NCBI GenBank assembly: GCA_036525535.1
Contig: DATDAH010000224.1
Coordinates: 1-23,124, forward strand
Length of the DNA: 23,124 nucleotides
Source of the DNA: DATDAH01 sp036525535
GTDB taxonomy: Bacteria > Actinomycetota > Acidimicrobiia > Acidimicrobiales > DATDAH01
Direction of reading: 5' to 3'
Within the stretch, counting starts at the first letter, position 1; each line of letters starts with the position of its first letter. A program made the position numbers and the translations under genes. Below the pieces are notes generated by a model that saw only the letters and a program-made list of their open reading frames with translations, was not told the origin of the DNA and did not search any database. Shown here piece by piece: positions 6,991-13,835 of this stretch.

Positions 6991-7791
6991 GTGGCGAGAA
7001 CCTACGCTCTGCGTCGCATGTTGGCTTCGGGGATGGGCAAGGACGTGGCCGCCTACGACGTCATCGGCCTCGGCTACGCCACCTGGCGCCGACCCGACCG
7101 TCGCATCGCCTCCGGGCTGCAGGAGGCCCTCGGCGACTGTCGGCGGGTGATCAACGTTGGCGCCGGCACCGGGTCCTACGAGCCGGCCGACCGTGAGGTG
7201 ATCGCCGTCGAGCCGTCCCGGGCGATGATCGCCCAGCGGCCCCCGGCCATGGCGCCGTGCATCCAGGCCACCGCGGAGGTCCTGCCCTTCCCCGATGACT
7301 GCTTCGACGCCGCTCTGGCCATCCTCACCATCCACCACTGGCAGCGGCTGGTCGCCGGCCTGGCCGAGCTGAACCGGGTCGCGGTGTCCCGTCGCATCGT
7401 GCTGACCTGGGACCAGCGGGTGATGGAGAACGACTTCTGGCTCCTGCGGGACTACCTGCCCGGACTGGGCCGCCGCCTGCGGGCCACGGCCGTCCCCGTG
7501 GACCACGTCGCCGAGCTGATCGGGGCCGACGTCATCCTCCCCGTGCCCATCCCCGACGACTGCACCGACGGGTTCCTCGGCGCCTACTGGCGCCGTCCGT
7601 CGCTGTACCTCGACCACCGGGTGCGGTCCGCCATCTCCGCCTTCGCCCTGGCCGAGGTGGAGCACTACCGGGAAGGTCTGGCCCGCTTGGACGCCGACCT
7701 CCGCTCCGGCGCCTGGCACCGCCGCTACGGCGACCTCTTCGACGTCTCCACCCACGACCTCGGCTACCGCCTGGTCGTCGCCGCCAACTGA
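6991..7791 (+). CDS. Class I SAM-dependent methyltransferase
   Basis: A protein of about 266 residues with the Rossmann signature of class I methyltransferases. Motif I is VINVGAGTG (53-61), the acidic residue that holds the SAM ribose is in VIAVEPS (Glu74), and ATAEVLPFPDDCFDAALA (93-110) matches the region of motifs II-III. HHW near 115 ends this strand. It would transfer a methyl group from S-adenosylmethionine to a small molecule; the substrate cannot be told, and the C-terminal part (about 125-266) is not diagnostic. The start is uncertain. GTG 6991 directly abuts GGAGG (6986-6990), which is too close for normal use, and GGGAGG at 6971-6976 is 14 nt away. ATG 7018 and ATG 7033 are in-frame alternatives without a clear ribosome site. 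It converges on the transporter gene with only 14 nt between stop codons. Confidence 0.8.
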   Translation: MARTYALRRMLASGMGKDVAAYDVIGLGYATWRRPDRRIASGLQEALGDCRRVINVGAGTGSYEPADREVIAVEPSRAMIAQRPPAMAPCIQATAEVLPFPDDCFDAALAILTIHHWQRLVAGLAELNRVAVSRRIVLTWDQRVMENDFWLLRDYLPGLGRRLRATAVPVDHVAELIGADVILPVPIPDDCTDGFLGAYWRRPSLYLDHRVRSAISAFALAEVEHYREGLARLDADLRSGAWHRRYGDLFDVSTHDLGYRLVVAAN

Positions 7792-7805
7792 CCCCAGAGG
7801 AACGG

Positions 7806-8768
7806 TCAGGCGGGAGGTTCGGCCTCGAGGAGGACGGCACTGTCGACGTCCTTGCCCCGCTCGCTGCGGAGGACGACGAGGCCGATGGCGGTGAGCACGA
7901 CCATCATGCCGAGGACCTGGAGGGCGTTGATCGACTCGTCCAGGAAGATCAGGGCGACCGTCGTCGACATCACGGGGACCGCCAGGGTCAGCAGACTGGC
8001 CAGGTACAGCGGGATGTGGGGGTGGGCGAAGTTCATGAGGAAGTGCCCGACGCCGCCCGACAGCACGGCGACGACGATCACGATCCACCAGCCCTCGGCC
8101 CCGGGGTCGAAGGGGCCGGGCGCCATCAGGGCGATGGGCAGGACCATCACCGATGCGATCACGAGGAAGGACGCCAGGTACTCGAGCGAGCTGAGCGTCT
8201 CCCGGGCCCGCTTGGAGGCGATGAAGTACCCCGTCCACGACGCCAGCGCCAGCAGCGCGCACACGTCGCCGAGCAGGCTCCATTCGTCGTTGCTGCCCGA
8301 CGCCGAGCCGATGGCCACGAGGCCGGCGCCGCCGATGGCCACGACGGTGAGGCCGATCAGCGCCCCGTTCACCTGCTCGCCGAACCAGCGGGCGCCCACG
8401 TAGAGCAGCAGGGCGGGCTGCAGCGCCCCGACGATGGTCGCGTTCGCGACCGTGGTCAGCTTCAGCGCGGAGAAGAAGAAGATGATGTCGAGGCCGAAGA
8501 GGATCCCGCCCCACAACGACGTCCGCAGGCCGGCCTTCGAGAGCCGCCCGCCGGTGCCGTAGAACACGCCGAGTACGGCGAGGGATCCGATCCACAGGCG
8601 GTGGAACCCGAGCACGATCCCGTTCACGTCGTCGGCCGCCTTCGCCAGCGGCACCAGGCAGCCCCAGAGGACCACGCCGGTCGCCGCCGCCAGCACGCCC
8701 GCGAGCGGTCGCTTGAGGGTGGGGGCGGCGGGCTCGGCGACGGTCACGGCCCCCGCAGCCTGGCGCAC
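7806..8768 (-). CDS. EamA/DMT-superfamily transporter
   Basis: A 320-residue integral membrane protein made of two EamA repeats of five helices each. Hydrophobic stretches occur at about 22-42, 50-70, 84-103, 107-127, 133-153, 164-184, 196-215, 226-246, 253-278 and 283-301. Typical family segments are LKLTTVANATIVGALQPALL near 102-121 and the matching part of repeat 2, LYLASLLTLAVPVMSTTVAL near 254-273. Relatives export or import amino acids, nucleotides or other metabolites by proton or substrate exchange. Specificity is not visible here. The GTG at 8768 is chosen because GAGGG lies 8 nt upstream. It follows the thiolase-like gene after 31 nt on the same strand and may be co-transcribed with it, in which case uptake or export of a pathway compound is possible. 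Confidence 0.88.
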   Translation of the reverse strand: MRQAAGAVTVAEPAAPTLKRPLAGVLAAATGVVLWGCLVPLAKAADDVNGIVLGFHRLWIGSLAVLGVFYGTGGRLSKAGLRTSLWGGILFGLDIIFFFSALKLTTVANATIVGALQPALLLYVGARWFGEQVNGALIGLTVVAIGGAGLVAIGSASGSNDEWSLLGDVCALLALASWTGYFIASKRARETLSSLEYLASFLVIASVMVLPIALMAPGPFDPGAEGWWIVIVVAVLSGGVGHFLMNFAHPHIPLYLASLLTLAVPVMSTTVALIFLDESINALQVLGMMVVLTAIGLVVLRSERGKDVDSAVLLEAEPPA

Positions 8769-8799
8769 CGATCAGGCCCTCGGCGAACGACATCCGCGG

Positions 8800-9930
8800 T
8801 CAGGTGCTGAGGATGGTGACGCAGGCGTTGGCGCCGCGGCCGACGACGTGGGCCAGGCCGACCTGGGCGCCGTCGACCTGGCGGGCGCCGGCGGCCCCCC
8901 GGAGCTGGTGGACCAGCTCGACGACCTGGCCGAGCGCGGAGGCCCCGAGCGGCTCGCCCTTGCTGAGGAGCCCGCCCGAGGGGTTCACCGGGCGGGCGCC
9001 GCCGAGGGTGGCGTCGCCGTCGGCCAGGATCCGGGCCTGCTCGCCGGGGGCACAGAGCCGCAGCTCCTGCCACGAGAGCAGCTCCCGGGCGGCGTCGGTG
9101 TCCTGGCACTCGACGACATCGACGTCCTCGGGGCCGAGGCCGGCCGCGGCGTAGGCGTCGTCGGCGGCCAGGGTGGTGGCCGAGGGGATGGTGTCGTCGA
9201 CCAGGCCCGACAGCGGGGTCGCTTCCGAAAGGACTCCGCCGGGCAGGTGCGAGCGGAGGCTGACGGCTCGGACCCGGACGTCGTCGGCCCGGGCCCGGCG
9301 CAAGACGACCGCCGCCGCCCCTTCGTTGGGCGAGCACAGCATCCAGAGGTGGAGCGGCTCGCAGACGACCCGACTGGCCAGAACGGCTGCCGCGGTCACC
9401 GCCTCCTGCCACATGGCCAGCGGGTTGGCGGCCCCGTGGGCCCGGTTCTTCACGCAGACGGCGGCCAGGTCGTGCTTGGTCAGGCCGGTGTCGGCCAGCA
9501 GGCGCTGGGCCCGCAGGGCGAAGTAGGCCGGGGCGGGGGACAGCCCGGCTTGCTCCTGCCAAGGGGCGAAGAACGACGAGCGGATGATCCCCTTGGGCAT
9601 CTTTTCGACGCCGAGGACGAGGACCGTGTCATGACGACCGGACGCGATGGCCTGGCCCCCGAGTTGGAGGGCGGCACCGCCGCTGGCGCACCCGGCCTCC
9701 ACGTCGATGATCGGGGTGCCGGTGAGGGCGAGGGCGCCGAGGACCCGGTGCCCGGTGGCCACGCCTCCGTACGCCGTGCCGCAGTAGGCGGCCTGGAAGC
9801 CACCGGGCCCGATGCCTGCCTCGGTCATGGCCTGCTGCACCGCGGTCACGCCGAGGTCGACCAGCCCGGCGTCGTCGAACCGCCCGAACGGGTGCATCCC
9901 CACCCCGCCGACGCCGACCTCGATGCTCAT
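8800..9930 (-). CDS. SCP-x/Ltp-type thiolase-like protein (possible acyl-CoA aldolase)
   Basis: A 376-residue member of the thiolase superfamily, in the non-specific lipid-transfer-protein (SCP-x) branch. The nucleophile region is DVEAGCASGGAALQ with Cys81. The rest of the usual catalytic set is altered. The GHP motif reads GEP (Glu326 in SKGEPLGAS), the HDxF-like segment reads VECQDTD (about 273-279), and the CxGGG loop near the end reads VGRGAN (363-368) with no cysteine at the expected place. Members lacking the thiolase residues, such as Ltp2, cleave beta-hydroxyacyl-CoA by retro-aldol reaction together with a DUF35 partner. The gene overlaps a DUF35 gene by ATGA (9927-9930), so the same partnership is likely. 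The in-frame extension beyond 9930 runs antisense to the DUF35 gene and is rejected. Confidence 0.88.
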   Translation of the reverse strand: MSIEVGVGGVGMHPFGRFDDAGLVDLGVTAVQQAMTEAGIGPGGFQAAYCGTAYGGVATGHRVLGALALTGTPIIDVEAGCASGGAALQLGGQAIASGRHDTVLVLGVEKMPKGIIRSSFFAPWQEQAGLSPAPAYFALRAQRLLADTGLTKHDLAAVCVKNRAHGAANPLAMWQEAVTAAAVLASRVVCEPLHLWMLCSPNEGAAAVVLRRARADDVRVRAVSLRSHLPGGVLSEATPLSGLVDDTIPSATTLAADDAYAAAGLGPEDVDVVECQDTDAARELLSWQELRLCAPGEQARILADGDATLGGARPVNPSGGLLSKGEPLGASALGQVVELVHQLRGAAGARQVDGAQVGLAHVVGRGANACVTILST

Positions 9931-10316
9931 TCGGGCACCGGGGCGAAGGCCCACGTGGCGACCCCGCCACCGACGTCGTCGGTGACCAGGGTCATGCGCT
10001 GGCCCTCGTGCAGGCGGGTCGGGTCGGGCTCGGTCAACCGGCTGACGACCCGCAGACCGACGCCGTCCAGCTCGATGACGCCGAACCCGTAGGGGACGGG
10101 GCCCTCGTAGCCGGGTGGGGGATGGGTCACGGCCGTCCAGGCCCAGAGGCGCCCGTCCCGGGGCAGAGCCACCGACTCGACGTCGTCGGCCCCCGTGAAG
10201 GGGCACACCGGCCCGAGCGGGAAGTGGTGGTGACCGGAGACGTGTGAGAAGCCGCCGACGAGGGTGATGGACCCGTCGTCGGCCATCTCGAACAGCCCCG
10301 GCGCGATCGGTTCCAT
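9927..10316 (-). CDS. DUF35 OB-fold protein, partner of thiolase-like enzyme
   Basis: A 129-residue protein with the layout of the Zn-ribbon/OB-fold (DUF35) family: an N-terminal ribbon region, then an OB-fold with GRLWAWTAVTHPPPGYEGPV (about 55-74) and YGFGVIELDGVGLRVVSRL (about 76-94). In steroid-degrading actinomycetes such domains bind the Ltp2 aldolase and help form its active site. The ribbon is degenerate: only Cys38 (GPVCPFTG) remains of the four usual cysteines, with histidines at 25 and 29-31 nearby, so zinc binding is doubtful. Its stop overlaps the start of the thiolase-like gene. The ATG at 10316 has a strong AGGGAGG ribosome site. A hairpin-forming inverted repeat lies immediately upstream and touches that site. 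Confidence 0.85.
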   Translation of the reverse strand: MEPIAPGLFEMADDGSITLVGGFSHVSGHHHFPLGPVCPFTGADDVESVALPRDGRLWAWTAVTHPPPGYEGPVPYGFGVIELDGVGLRVVSRLTEPDPTRLHEGQRMTLVTDDVGGGVATWAFAPVPE

Positions 10317-10321
10317 CAGGT

Positions 10322-10327
10322 CCTCCC
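10322..10327 (-). promoter_or_regulatory. Ribosome binding site of the DUF35 gene
   Basis: On the minus strand GGGAGG lies 5 nt before the ATG at 10316. Its first bases overlap the 3' arm of the upstream inverted repeat (10326-10337), so a folded leader could partly hide it. Confidence 0.6.
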
Positions 10328-10377
10328 TACCTTGTGCGCCACGGCGCCAGATCTGGCGGGCTGGTGCACAAGGTAGG
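10326..10377. repeat. Nested inverted repeat between CoA-transferase and DUF35 genes
   Basis: Perfect 12-base arms CCTACCTTGTGC (10326-10337) and GCACAAGGTAGG (10366-10377) enclose 28 nt. Inside is a second perfect palindrome, CGCCAGATCTGGCG (10345-10358). The element fills nearly all of the 66-bp gap between two minus-strand genes. It could be a strong intercistronic RNA hairpin (attenuation, mRNA processing or RBS masking) or a binding site for a dimeric regulator. No U-tract follows on the minus strand, so a classical intrinsic terminator is unlikely. Confidence 0.75.
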
Positions 10378-10382
10378 AAGCA

Positions 10383-11567
10383 TCAGATGATCCCCGCGTC
10401 GGCGAGGCGGGTCAGCTCGGCGTCGTCGAGGCCGAGCTCGGTGAGGACCTCGGTGGTGTGCTGGCCGAGGGTCGGGGCGCCGGTGGGGGCTTCGGGGACC
10501 TCGCCGACCCGGCGGGGGTAGGGGGCCTGCTGACGGATCGGGCCGGCGACGGGGTCGTCGACGGTGACGAGGTCACCCCGGGCGGCGACGTGGGGGTCGG
10601 CGAAGAGGTCGGCGGCGGTGAAGGCGGTGGCGACGGGGACGTCGGCGGCCACGCAGCGCTCGACCACCTCGTCGGACGACAGGGTCATGGTCCAGTCGGC
10701 GACGACGCCGTTGATCTCGTCGCTGAGCCCGGCCCGCTTGCCCAGCGTGTCGTAGCGGGCGTCGGTGGGCAGGTCCGGCCGCTCCATGGCCGAGCAGAGG
10801 CGGGCGAAGTTCGCGTCACTCCCGGCAACGATGCAGACGTACTTGCCGTCGCCCGTCGGATAATTGTCGAGTGGCGCCGAGTTGGCCAGGCGGTTGCCCT
10901 CGCGCGACCGGACCACGCCAAGGCGGTCGTAGGCCGGCAGCGTCCACTCCAAGATGCGCAGGCTGGCGCCGTAGAGGGCGGCGTCGATGACCGCGCCCCG
11001 GCCCGTCCCCTTGGCGTCCCGCTCGTAGAGGGCGGCCGTGGCGGCGTGGGCGGTGAAGATCCCGGTCAGGTAGTCCGAGATGGTCACCCCGACGCGTACG
11101 GGCGGACGGTCCGGGTAGCCGGTCAGGTGCATGAGACCGCCGAAGCCGATCCCGACCCGGTCCAGGCCGGGCCGGGCCGAGTTGGGGCCGTCCTGGCCGA
11201 AGCTGCTGATGCGCACGGTGACCAGCCGGTCGGACAGGGCGTCGGGGGCGATGTTCCACTTCTCCAGCGTCCCCGGGCGGAAGTTCTCGACCAGGACGTC
11301 GGCCGTCTCGGCCAGGCGACGGAGCAGGGCCTGGCCGTCGGGCTGGCGCAGGTCGAGGGTCACGCTCTTGCGGCCCCGCCCCTCGACGGCCCAGAACAGC
11401 GAGTAGCCCTCGTCGAACGGGGGGATCTCGCGCATGAAGTCCCCCGCCCCGGGCTGTTCGATCTTGACGACCTCGGCCCCCTGCTCGCCCAGCAGGCCGG
11501 CGCAGAAGGGGGCCGCGATCCGGGTCCCGAGGTCGAGGATCCGCAGCCCTTCGAGTGGCCCGCTCAC
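10383..11567 (-). CDS. Class III CoA-transferase (CaiB/BaiF family)
   Basis: A 394-residue acyl-CoA:carboxylate CoA-transferase, which moves CoA between carboxylic acids through enzyme-bound mixed anhydrides. It starts with the family signature GPLEGLRILDLGTRIAAPF (3-21), then GAEVVKIEQPGAGD (30-43) and NFRPGTLEKW (95-104). The catalytic aspartate is Asp165 in VTISDYLTG. Length and motifs are normal for an active single-domain enzyme. The GTG start at 11567 overlaps the stop of the upstream acyl-CoA dehydrogenase (GTGA, 11564-11567), so the two are translationally coupled. It probably activates the pathway acid as a CoA thioester for the dehydrogenases, exchanging with a product acid. Downstream, after a hairpin, come the DUF35 and thiolase-like genes. 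Confidence 0.92.
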   Translation of the reverse strand: MSGPLEGLRILDLGTRIAAPFCAGLLGEQGAEVVKIEQPGAGDFMREIPPFDEGYSLFWAVEGRGRKSVTLDLRQPDGQALLRRLAETADVLVENFRPGTLEKWNIAPDALSDRLVTVRISSFGQDGPNSARPGLDRVGIGFGGLMHLTGYPDRPPVRVGVTISDYLTGIFTAHAATAALYERDAKGTGRGAVIDAALYGASLRILEWTLPAYDRLGVVRSREGNRLANSAPLDNYPTGDGKYVCIVAGSDANFARLCSAMERPDLPTDARYDTLGKRAGLSDEINGVVADWTMTLSSDEVVERCVAADVPVATAFTAADLFADPHVAARGDLVTVDDPVAGPIRQQAPYPRRVGEVPEAPTGAPTLGQHTTEVLTELGLDDAELTRLADAGII

Positions 11568-12742
11568 GCCGGTCGGGGCTCCCGGGGCAGGCCCAGGACC
11601 CGCTCGCCGATGATGTTGTGCTGGATCTCGTTCGTCCCGGCGAACACCGAGGCGGCGTGGTAGTAGAGCCACGACCGCTGCCACTCGCCGTCGCCGGGGT
11701 TGTGCTCGGCCCCTCGCCACAGCGGGGCGGCGTCGCCCAGCACGGCCATGACCGTCTCGTGCAGGCGCTTGCTCATCTCGCTCCAGTAGAGCTTGAGCTG
11801 GCTGCCCTCGGGGCCCAGTTCCTTGCCGGCGGCGAGGCGGGACAGCGAGCGCCAGTTGTGGAGCTGGAAGAGGCGGACCTCGACGAAGGCCTCGGCCAAC
11901 TTCCGCTGCAGGCGGGGGTCGTCGTAGCGCCCGGACTCGACGGCGAGACGAAACAGCTCCTCGACCAACTGGGCGTGGATGACGAACTGGCGGGGGTTGG
12001 TGCCCCGCTCGTGGGTGAGGGTCGAGCTAGACACCCGCCAGCCGTCGTGCTCGGCACCGATCAGGCGGTCGTCGGGGACGAAGGCGCCGTCGAAGAAGAC
12101 CTCGTTGAACTCCGCCTCGCCGGTGATCTGCACGAGCGGTCGGACCTCGACGCCCTCGGCCCGCATGTCCACGGCGAGGGCGGAGATGCCCCGGTTCTTG
12201 GGGGCGTCGGGGTCGGAGCGGGCCAGGCAGAGGCCCCAGTCGGCGAACTGGGCGTAGCTGGTCCAGACCTTCTGGCCGGTCAGGCGCCAGCCTCCGTCGA
12301 CCCGCTCGGCCTTGGTGGACACCGCGGCCAGGTCGGAGCCCGCCCCGGGCTCGGAGAAGAGCTGGCACCACAGCTCGTCGGCGGCCAGGATCCGGGGCAG
12401 CCAGCGGGCCTTCTGCTCGGAGGTGCCGTGGGCCAGCAGGGTGGGGCCGACCAGGTTGACGCCGATGCGGCCGACCAACTCGGGGGCCCTGGCCCGGGCC
12501 AGCTCCTCCTGGACGATGAAGTGGTGCAGGGCGCCGGCGCCCCGGCCGCCGTACTCCTCGGGCCAGGTCACCCCGATCCAGCGCCCCTCGGCCAGGCGGG
12601 CCTGCCACTGGCGCAGGTCGAAGACCTCCTGGGCCAGGTCCTCGTGGTGGGCCCGCAGGTCGACGTCGGGCGGGTGCTCAGCCAACCATGCACGGAGCTC
12701 CGCCCGGAAGGCCTCCTGCTCGCGCGTCGGGGTCAGGTCCAC
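11564..12742 (-). CDS. Acyl-CoA dehydrogenase, large (catalytic-type) subunit, second set
   Basis: A 392-residue acyl-CoA dehydrogenase with the same design as the protein at 4581-5807. The FAD/substrate motif QLFSEPGAGSDLAAV lies at 127-141, GQKVWTS at 156-162 and the C-terminal loop VFAGTNEIQHNIIGER at 366-381. The MCAD-type base is replaced by Ala368, and the probable base is Glu245 in STLTHERG, the helix-G position used in isovaleryl-CoA dehydrogenase. It uses FAD and an acyl-CoA and passes electrons to electron-transfer flavoprotein. The GTG start at 12742 begins MDLTPTREQEAF and has no room for a ribosome site: the divergent partner starts only 20 bp away. It is the first gene of the run to the CoA-transferase, DUF35 and thiolase-like genes. 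Confidence 0.92.
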   Translation of the reverse strand: MDLTPTREQEAFRAELRAWLAEHPPDVDLRAHHEDLAQEVFDLRQWQARLAEGRWIGVTWPEEYGGRGAGALHHFIVQEELARARAPELVGRIGVNLVGPTLLAHGTSEQKARWLPRILAADELWCQLFSEPGAGSDLAAVSTKAERVDGGWRLTGQKVWTSYAQFADWGLCLARSDPDAPKNRGISALAVDMRAEGVEVRPLVQITGEAEFNEVFFDGAFVPDDRLIGAEHDGWRVSSSTLTHERGTNPRQFVIHAQLVEELFRLAVESGRYDDPRLQRKLAEAFVEVRLFQLHNWRSLSRLAAGKELGPEGSQLKLYWSEMSKRLHETVMAVLGDAAPLWRGAEHNPGDGEWQRSWLYYHAASVFAGTNEIQHNIIGERVLGLPREPRPA

Positions 12743-12762
12743 GGGGATGCAATGGTACGCAC
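12743..12762. promoter_or_regulatory. 20-bp gap between divergent GTG starts; likely leaderless promoters
   Basis: Only these 20 bp separate two divergent start codons. On the plus strand AATGGT (12751-12756) stands 6 nt before the GTG at 12763 and keeps the key A and final T of a -10 box. On the minus strand CATTGC lies at the matching distance from GTG 12742 but fits less well. No Shine-Dalgarno sequence fits on either side. Divergent leaderless transcripts with -35 regions inside the opposing genes are the simplest reading. Confidence 0.35.
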
Positions 12763-13821
12763 GTGGATTTCGAGCTCTCGGACGATCAGGTCGCCCTGCG
12801 CGACGGCGCCCGCAGCCTGCTCGACGGCCGGGCGACTCCGACGCAGGTCCGAGCGGTGGTCGATGCGGAGGGAGGAATCGACGACGGACTGTGGTCGGCC
12901 ATGGTCGAGCAGGGCTGGACGGCGTTGGCCGTGCCCGAGGATCGGGGCGGCCTGGGGCTGGGGATCGTCGAGCTGGTGGTGCTGCTGGAGGAGGTCGGTG
13001 GCCATGTCGCCCCGGCCCCCGTGCTGCAGCAGGCGATGGCCCTGGACGCCCTGGTCACAGGTGACGGCCCGGCCGACCTGATCGCCCCGCTGGTGGCGGG
13101 GGAAGCCGTCGGGACCGTCGCCTTCTCGCCGGTGACGTCCGACGGGTCGACCGTGACGGGGCGCCCGGAGCCGGTCATCCACGCCCCGTCAGCCCGGGTG
13201 CTGATCGTGCGCACGGGGGACGAGCTGTACGCGGTCGACCTGGAGGCGGCTGGACTCTCCCCCGCGGCGGAACCGGCCATGGACCGGACCCGGGCGCTGG
13301 GCTGGGTCGAGCTCGACGCCGCGCCTGCCGTCCGCCTGGGCGGGGCCGACGCCGTCGAGCGCTACCTCGACCTCGGGGCCGTCGGTCACAGCGCCGAGCT
13401 GCTCGGCGCGTCCGCCCGGGTGCTCGACATGGCCGTGGAGTACGCCAAGGAACGGGTCCAGTTCGGCCGACCCATCGGCAGCTTCCAGGCCGTCAAACAC
13501 CGCTGCGCCGACATGCTGGTCGACGTCGAGGGCATGCGCTCAGCCGTCTACCACGCCGCGTGGGCGCTGGGCGCGGGCGACCCCGACCGCTCCGTCGCCG
13601 CCTCCACGGCCAAGACGTGGTGCTCCGACGCCTCCCGCCGGGTCATGGCCTCGGGCCTCCAGGTCCACGGCGGCATCGGCTTCACCTGGGAGCACGACCT
13701 GCACCTGTTCCTGAAGCGGGCCCAGCTCGACGGCGTCAGCTTCGGCGACGCCACCTGGCACCGCGACCGCCTCGGCCGCCTCCTGCGGGCCAAGCTCGAA
13801 GCGGGCCTTCCGCTTCTCTGA
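12763..13821 (+). CDS. Acyl-CoA dehydrogenase, small (non-catalytic-type) subunit, second set
   Basis: A 352-residue short acyl-CoA dehydrogenase homologue, parallel in design to the product of 5862-6956. The N-terminal domain begins VDFELSDDQVALRDGA and includes RGGLGLGIVELVVLLEEVG (61-79). The FAD/tetramer segments are RVQFGRPIGSFQAVKHRCAD (231-250) and QVHGGIGFTWEHDLHLFLKR (300-319). As in the other small subunit, the FSEPxAGSD motif is absent and the tail (FGDATWHRDRLGRLL) replaces the catalytic YEGTxEIQ loop. It probably forms an alpha2beta2 enzyme with the product of 11564-12742. The GTG at 12763 is chosen on N-terminal alignment with its paralogue; an ATG at 12752 is out of frame. It converges on the ligase gene with 14 nt between the stops and no visible terminator. 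Confidence 0.9.
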   Translation: MDFELSDDQVALRDGARSLLDGRATPTQVRAVVDAEGGIDDGLWSAMVEQGWTALAVPEDRGGLGLGIVELVVLLEEVGGHVAPAPVLQQAMALDALVTGDGPADLIAPLVAGEAVGTVAFSPVTSDGSTVTGRPEPVIHAPSARVLIVRTGDELYAVDLEAAGLSPAAEPAMDRTRALGWVELDAAPAVRLGGADAVERYLDLGAVGHSAELLGASARVLDMAVEYAKERVQFGRPIGSFQAVKHRCADMLVDVEGMRSAVYHAAWALGAGDPDRSVAASTAKTWCSDASRRVMASGLQVHGGIGFTWEHDLHLFLKRAQLDGVSFGDATWHRDRLGRLLRAKLEAGLPLL

Positions 13822-13835
13822 CTCGACGCCGAACG

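Noticed and set aside
10326..10377. Intrinsic terminator
   Set aside because: No run of U follows the hairpin on the minus strand, and a coupled downstream gene follows at once. Kept as an inverted repeat of unknown role.
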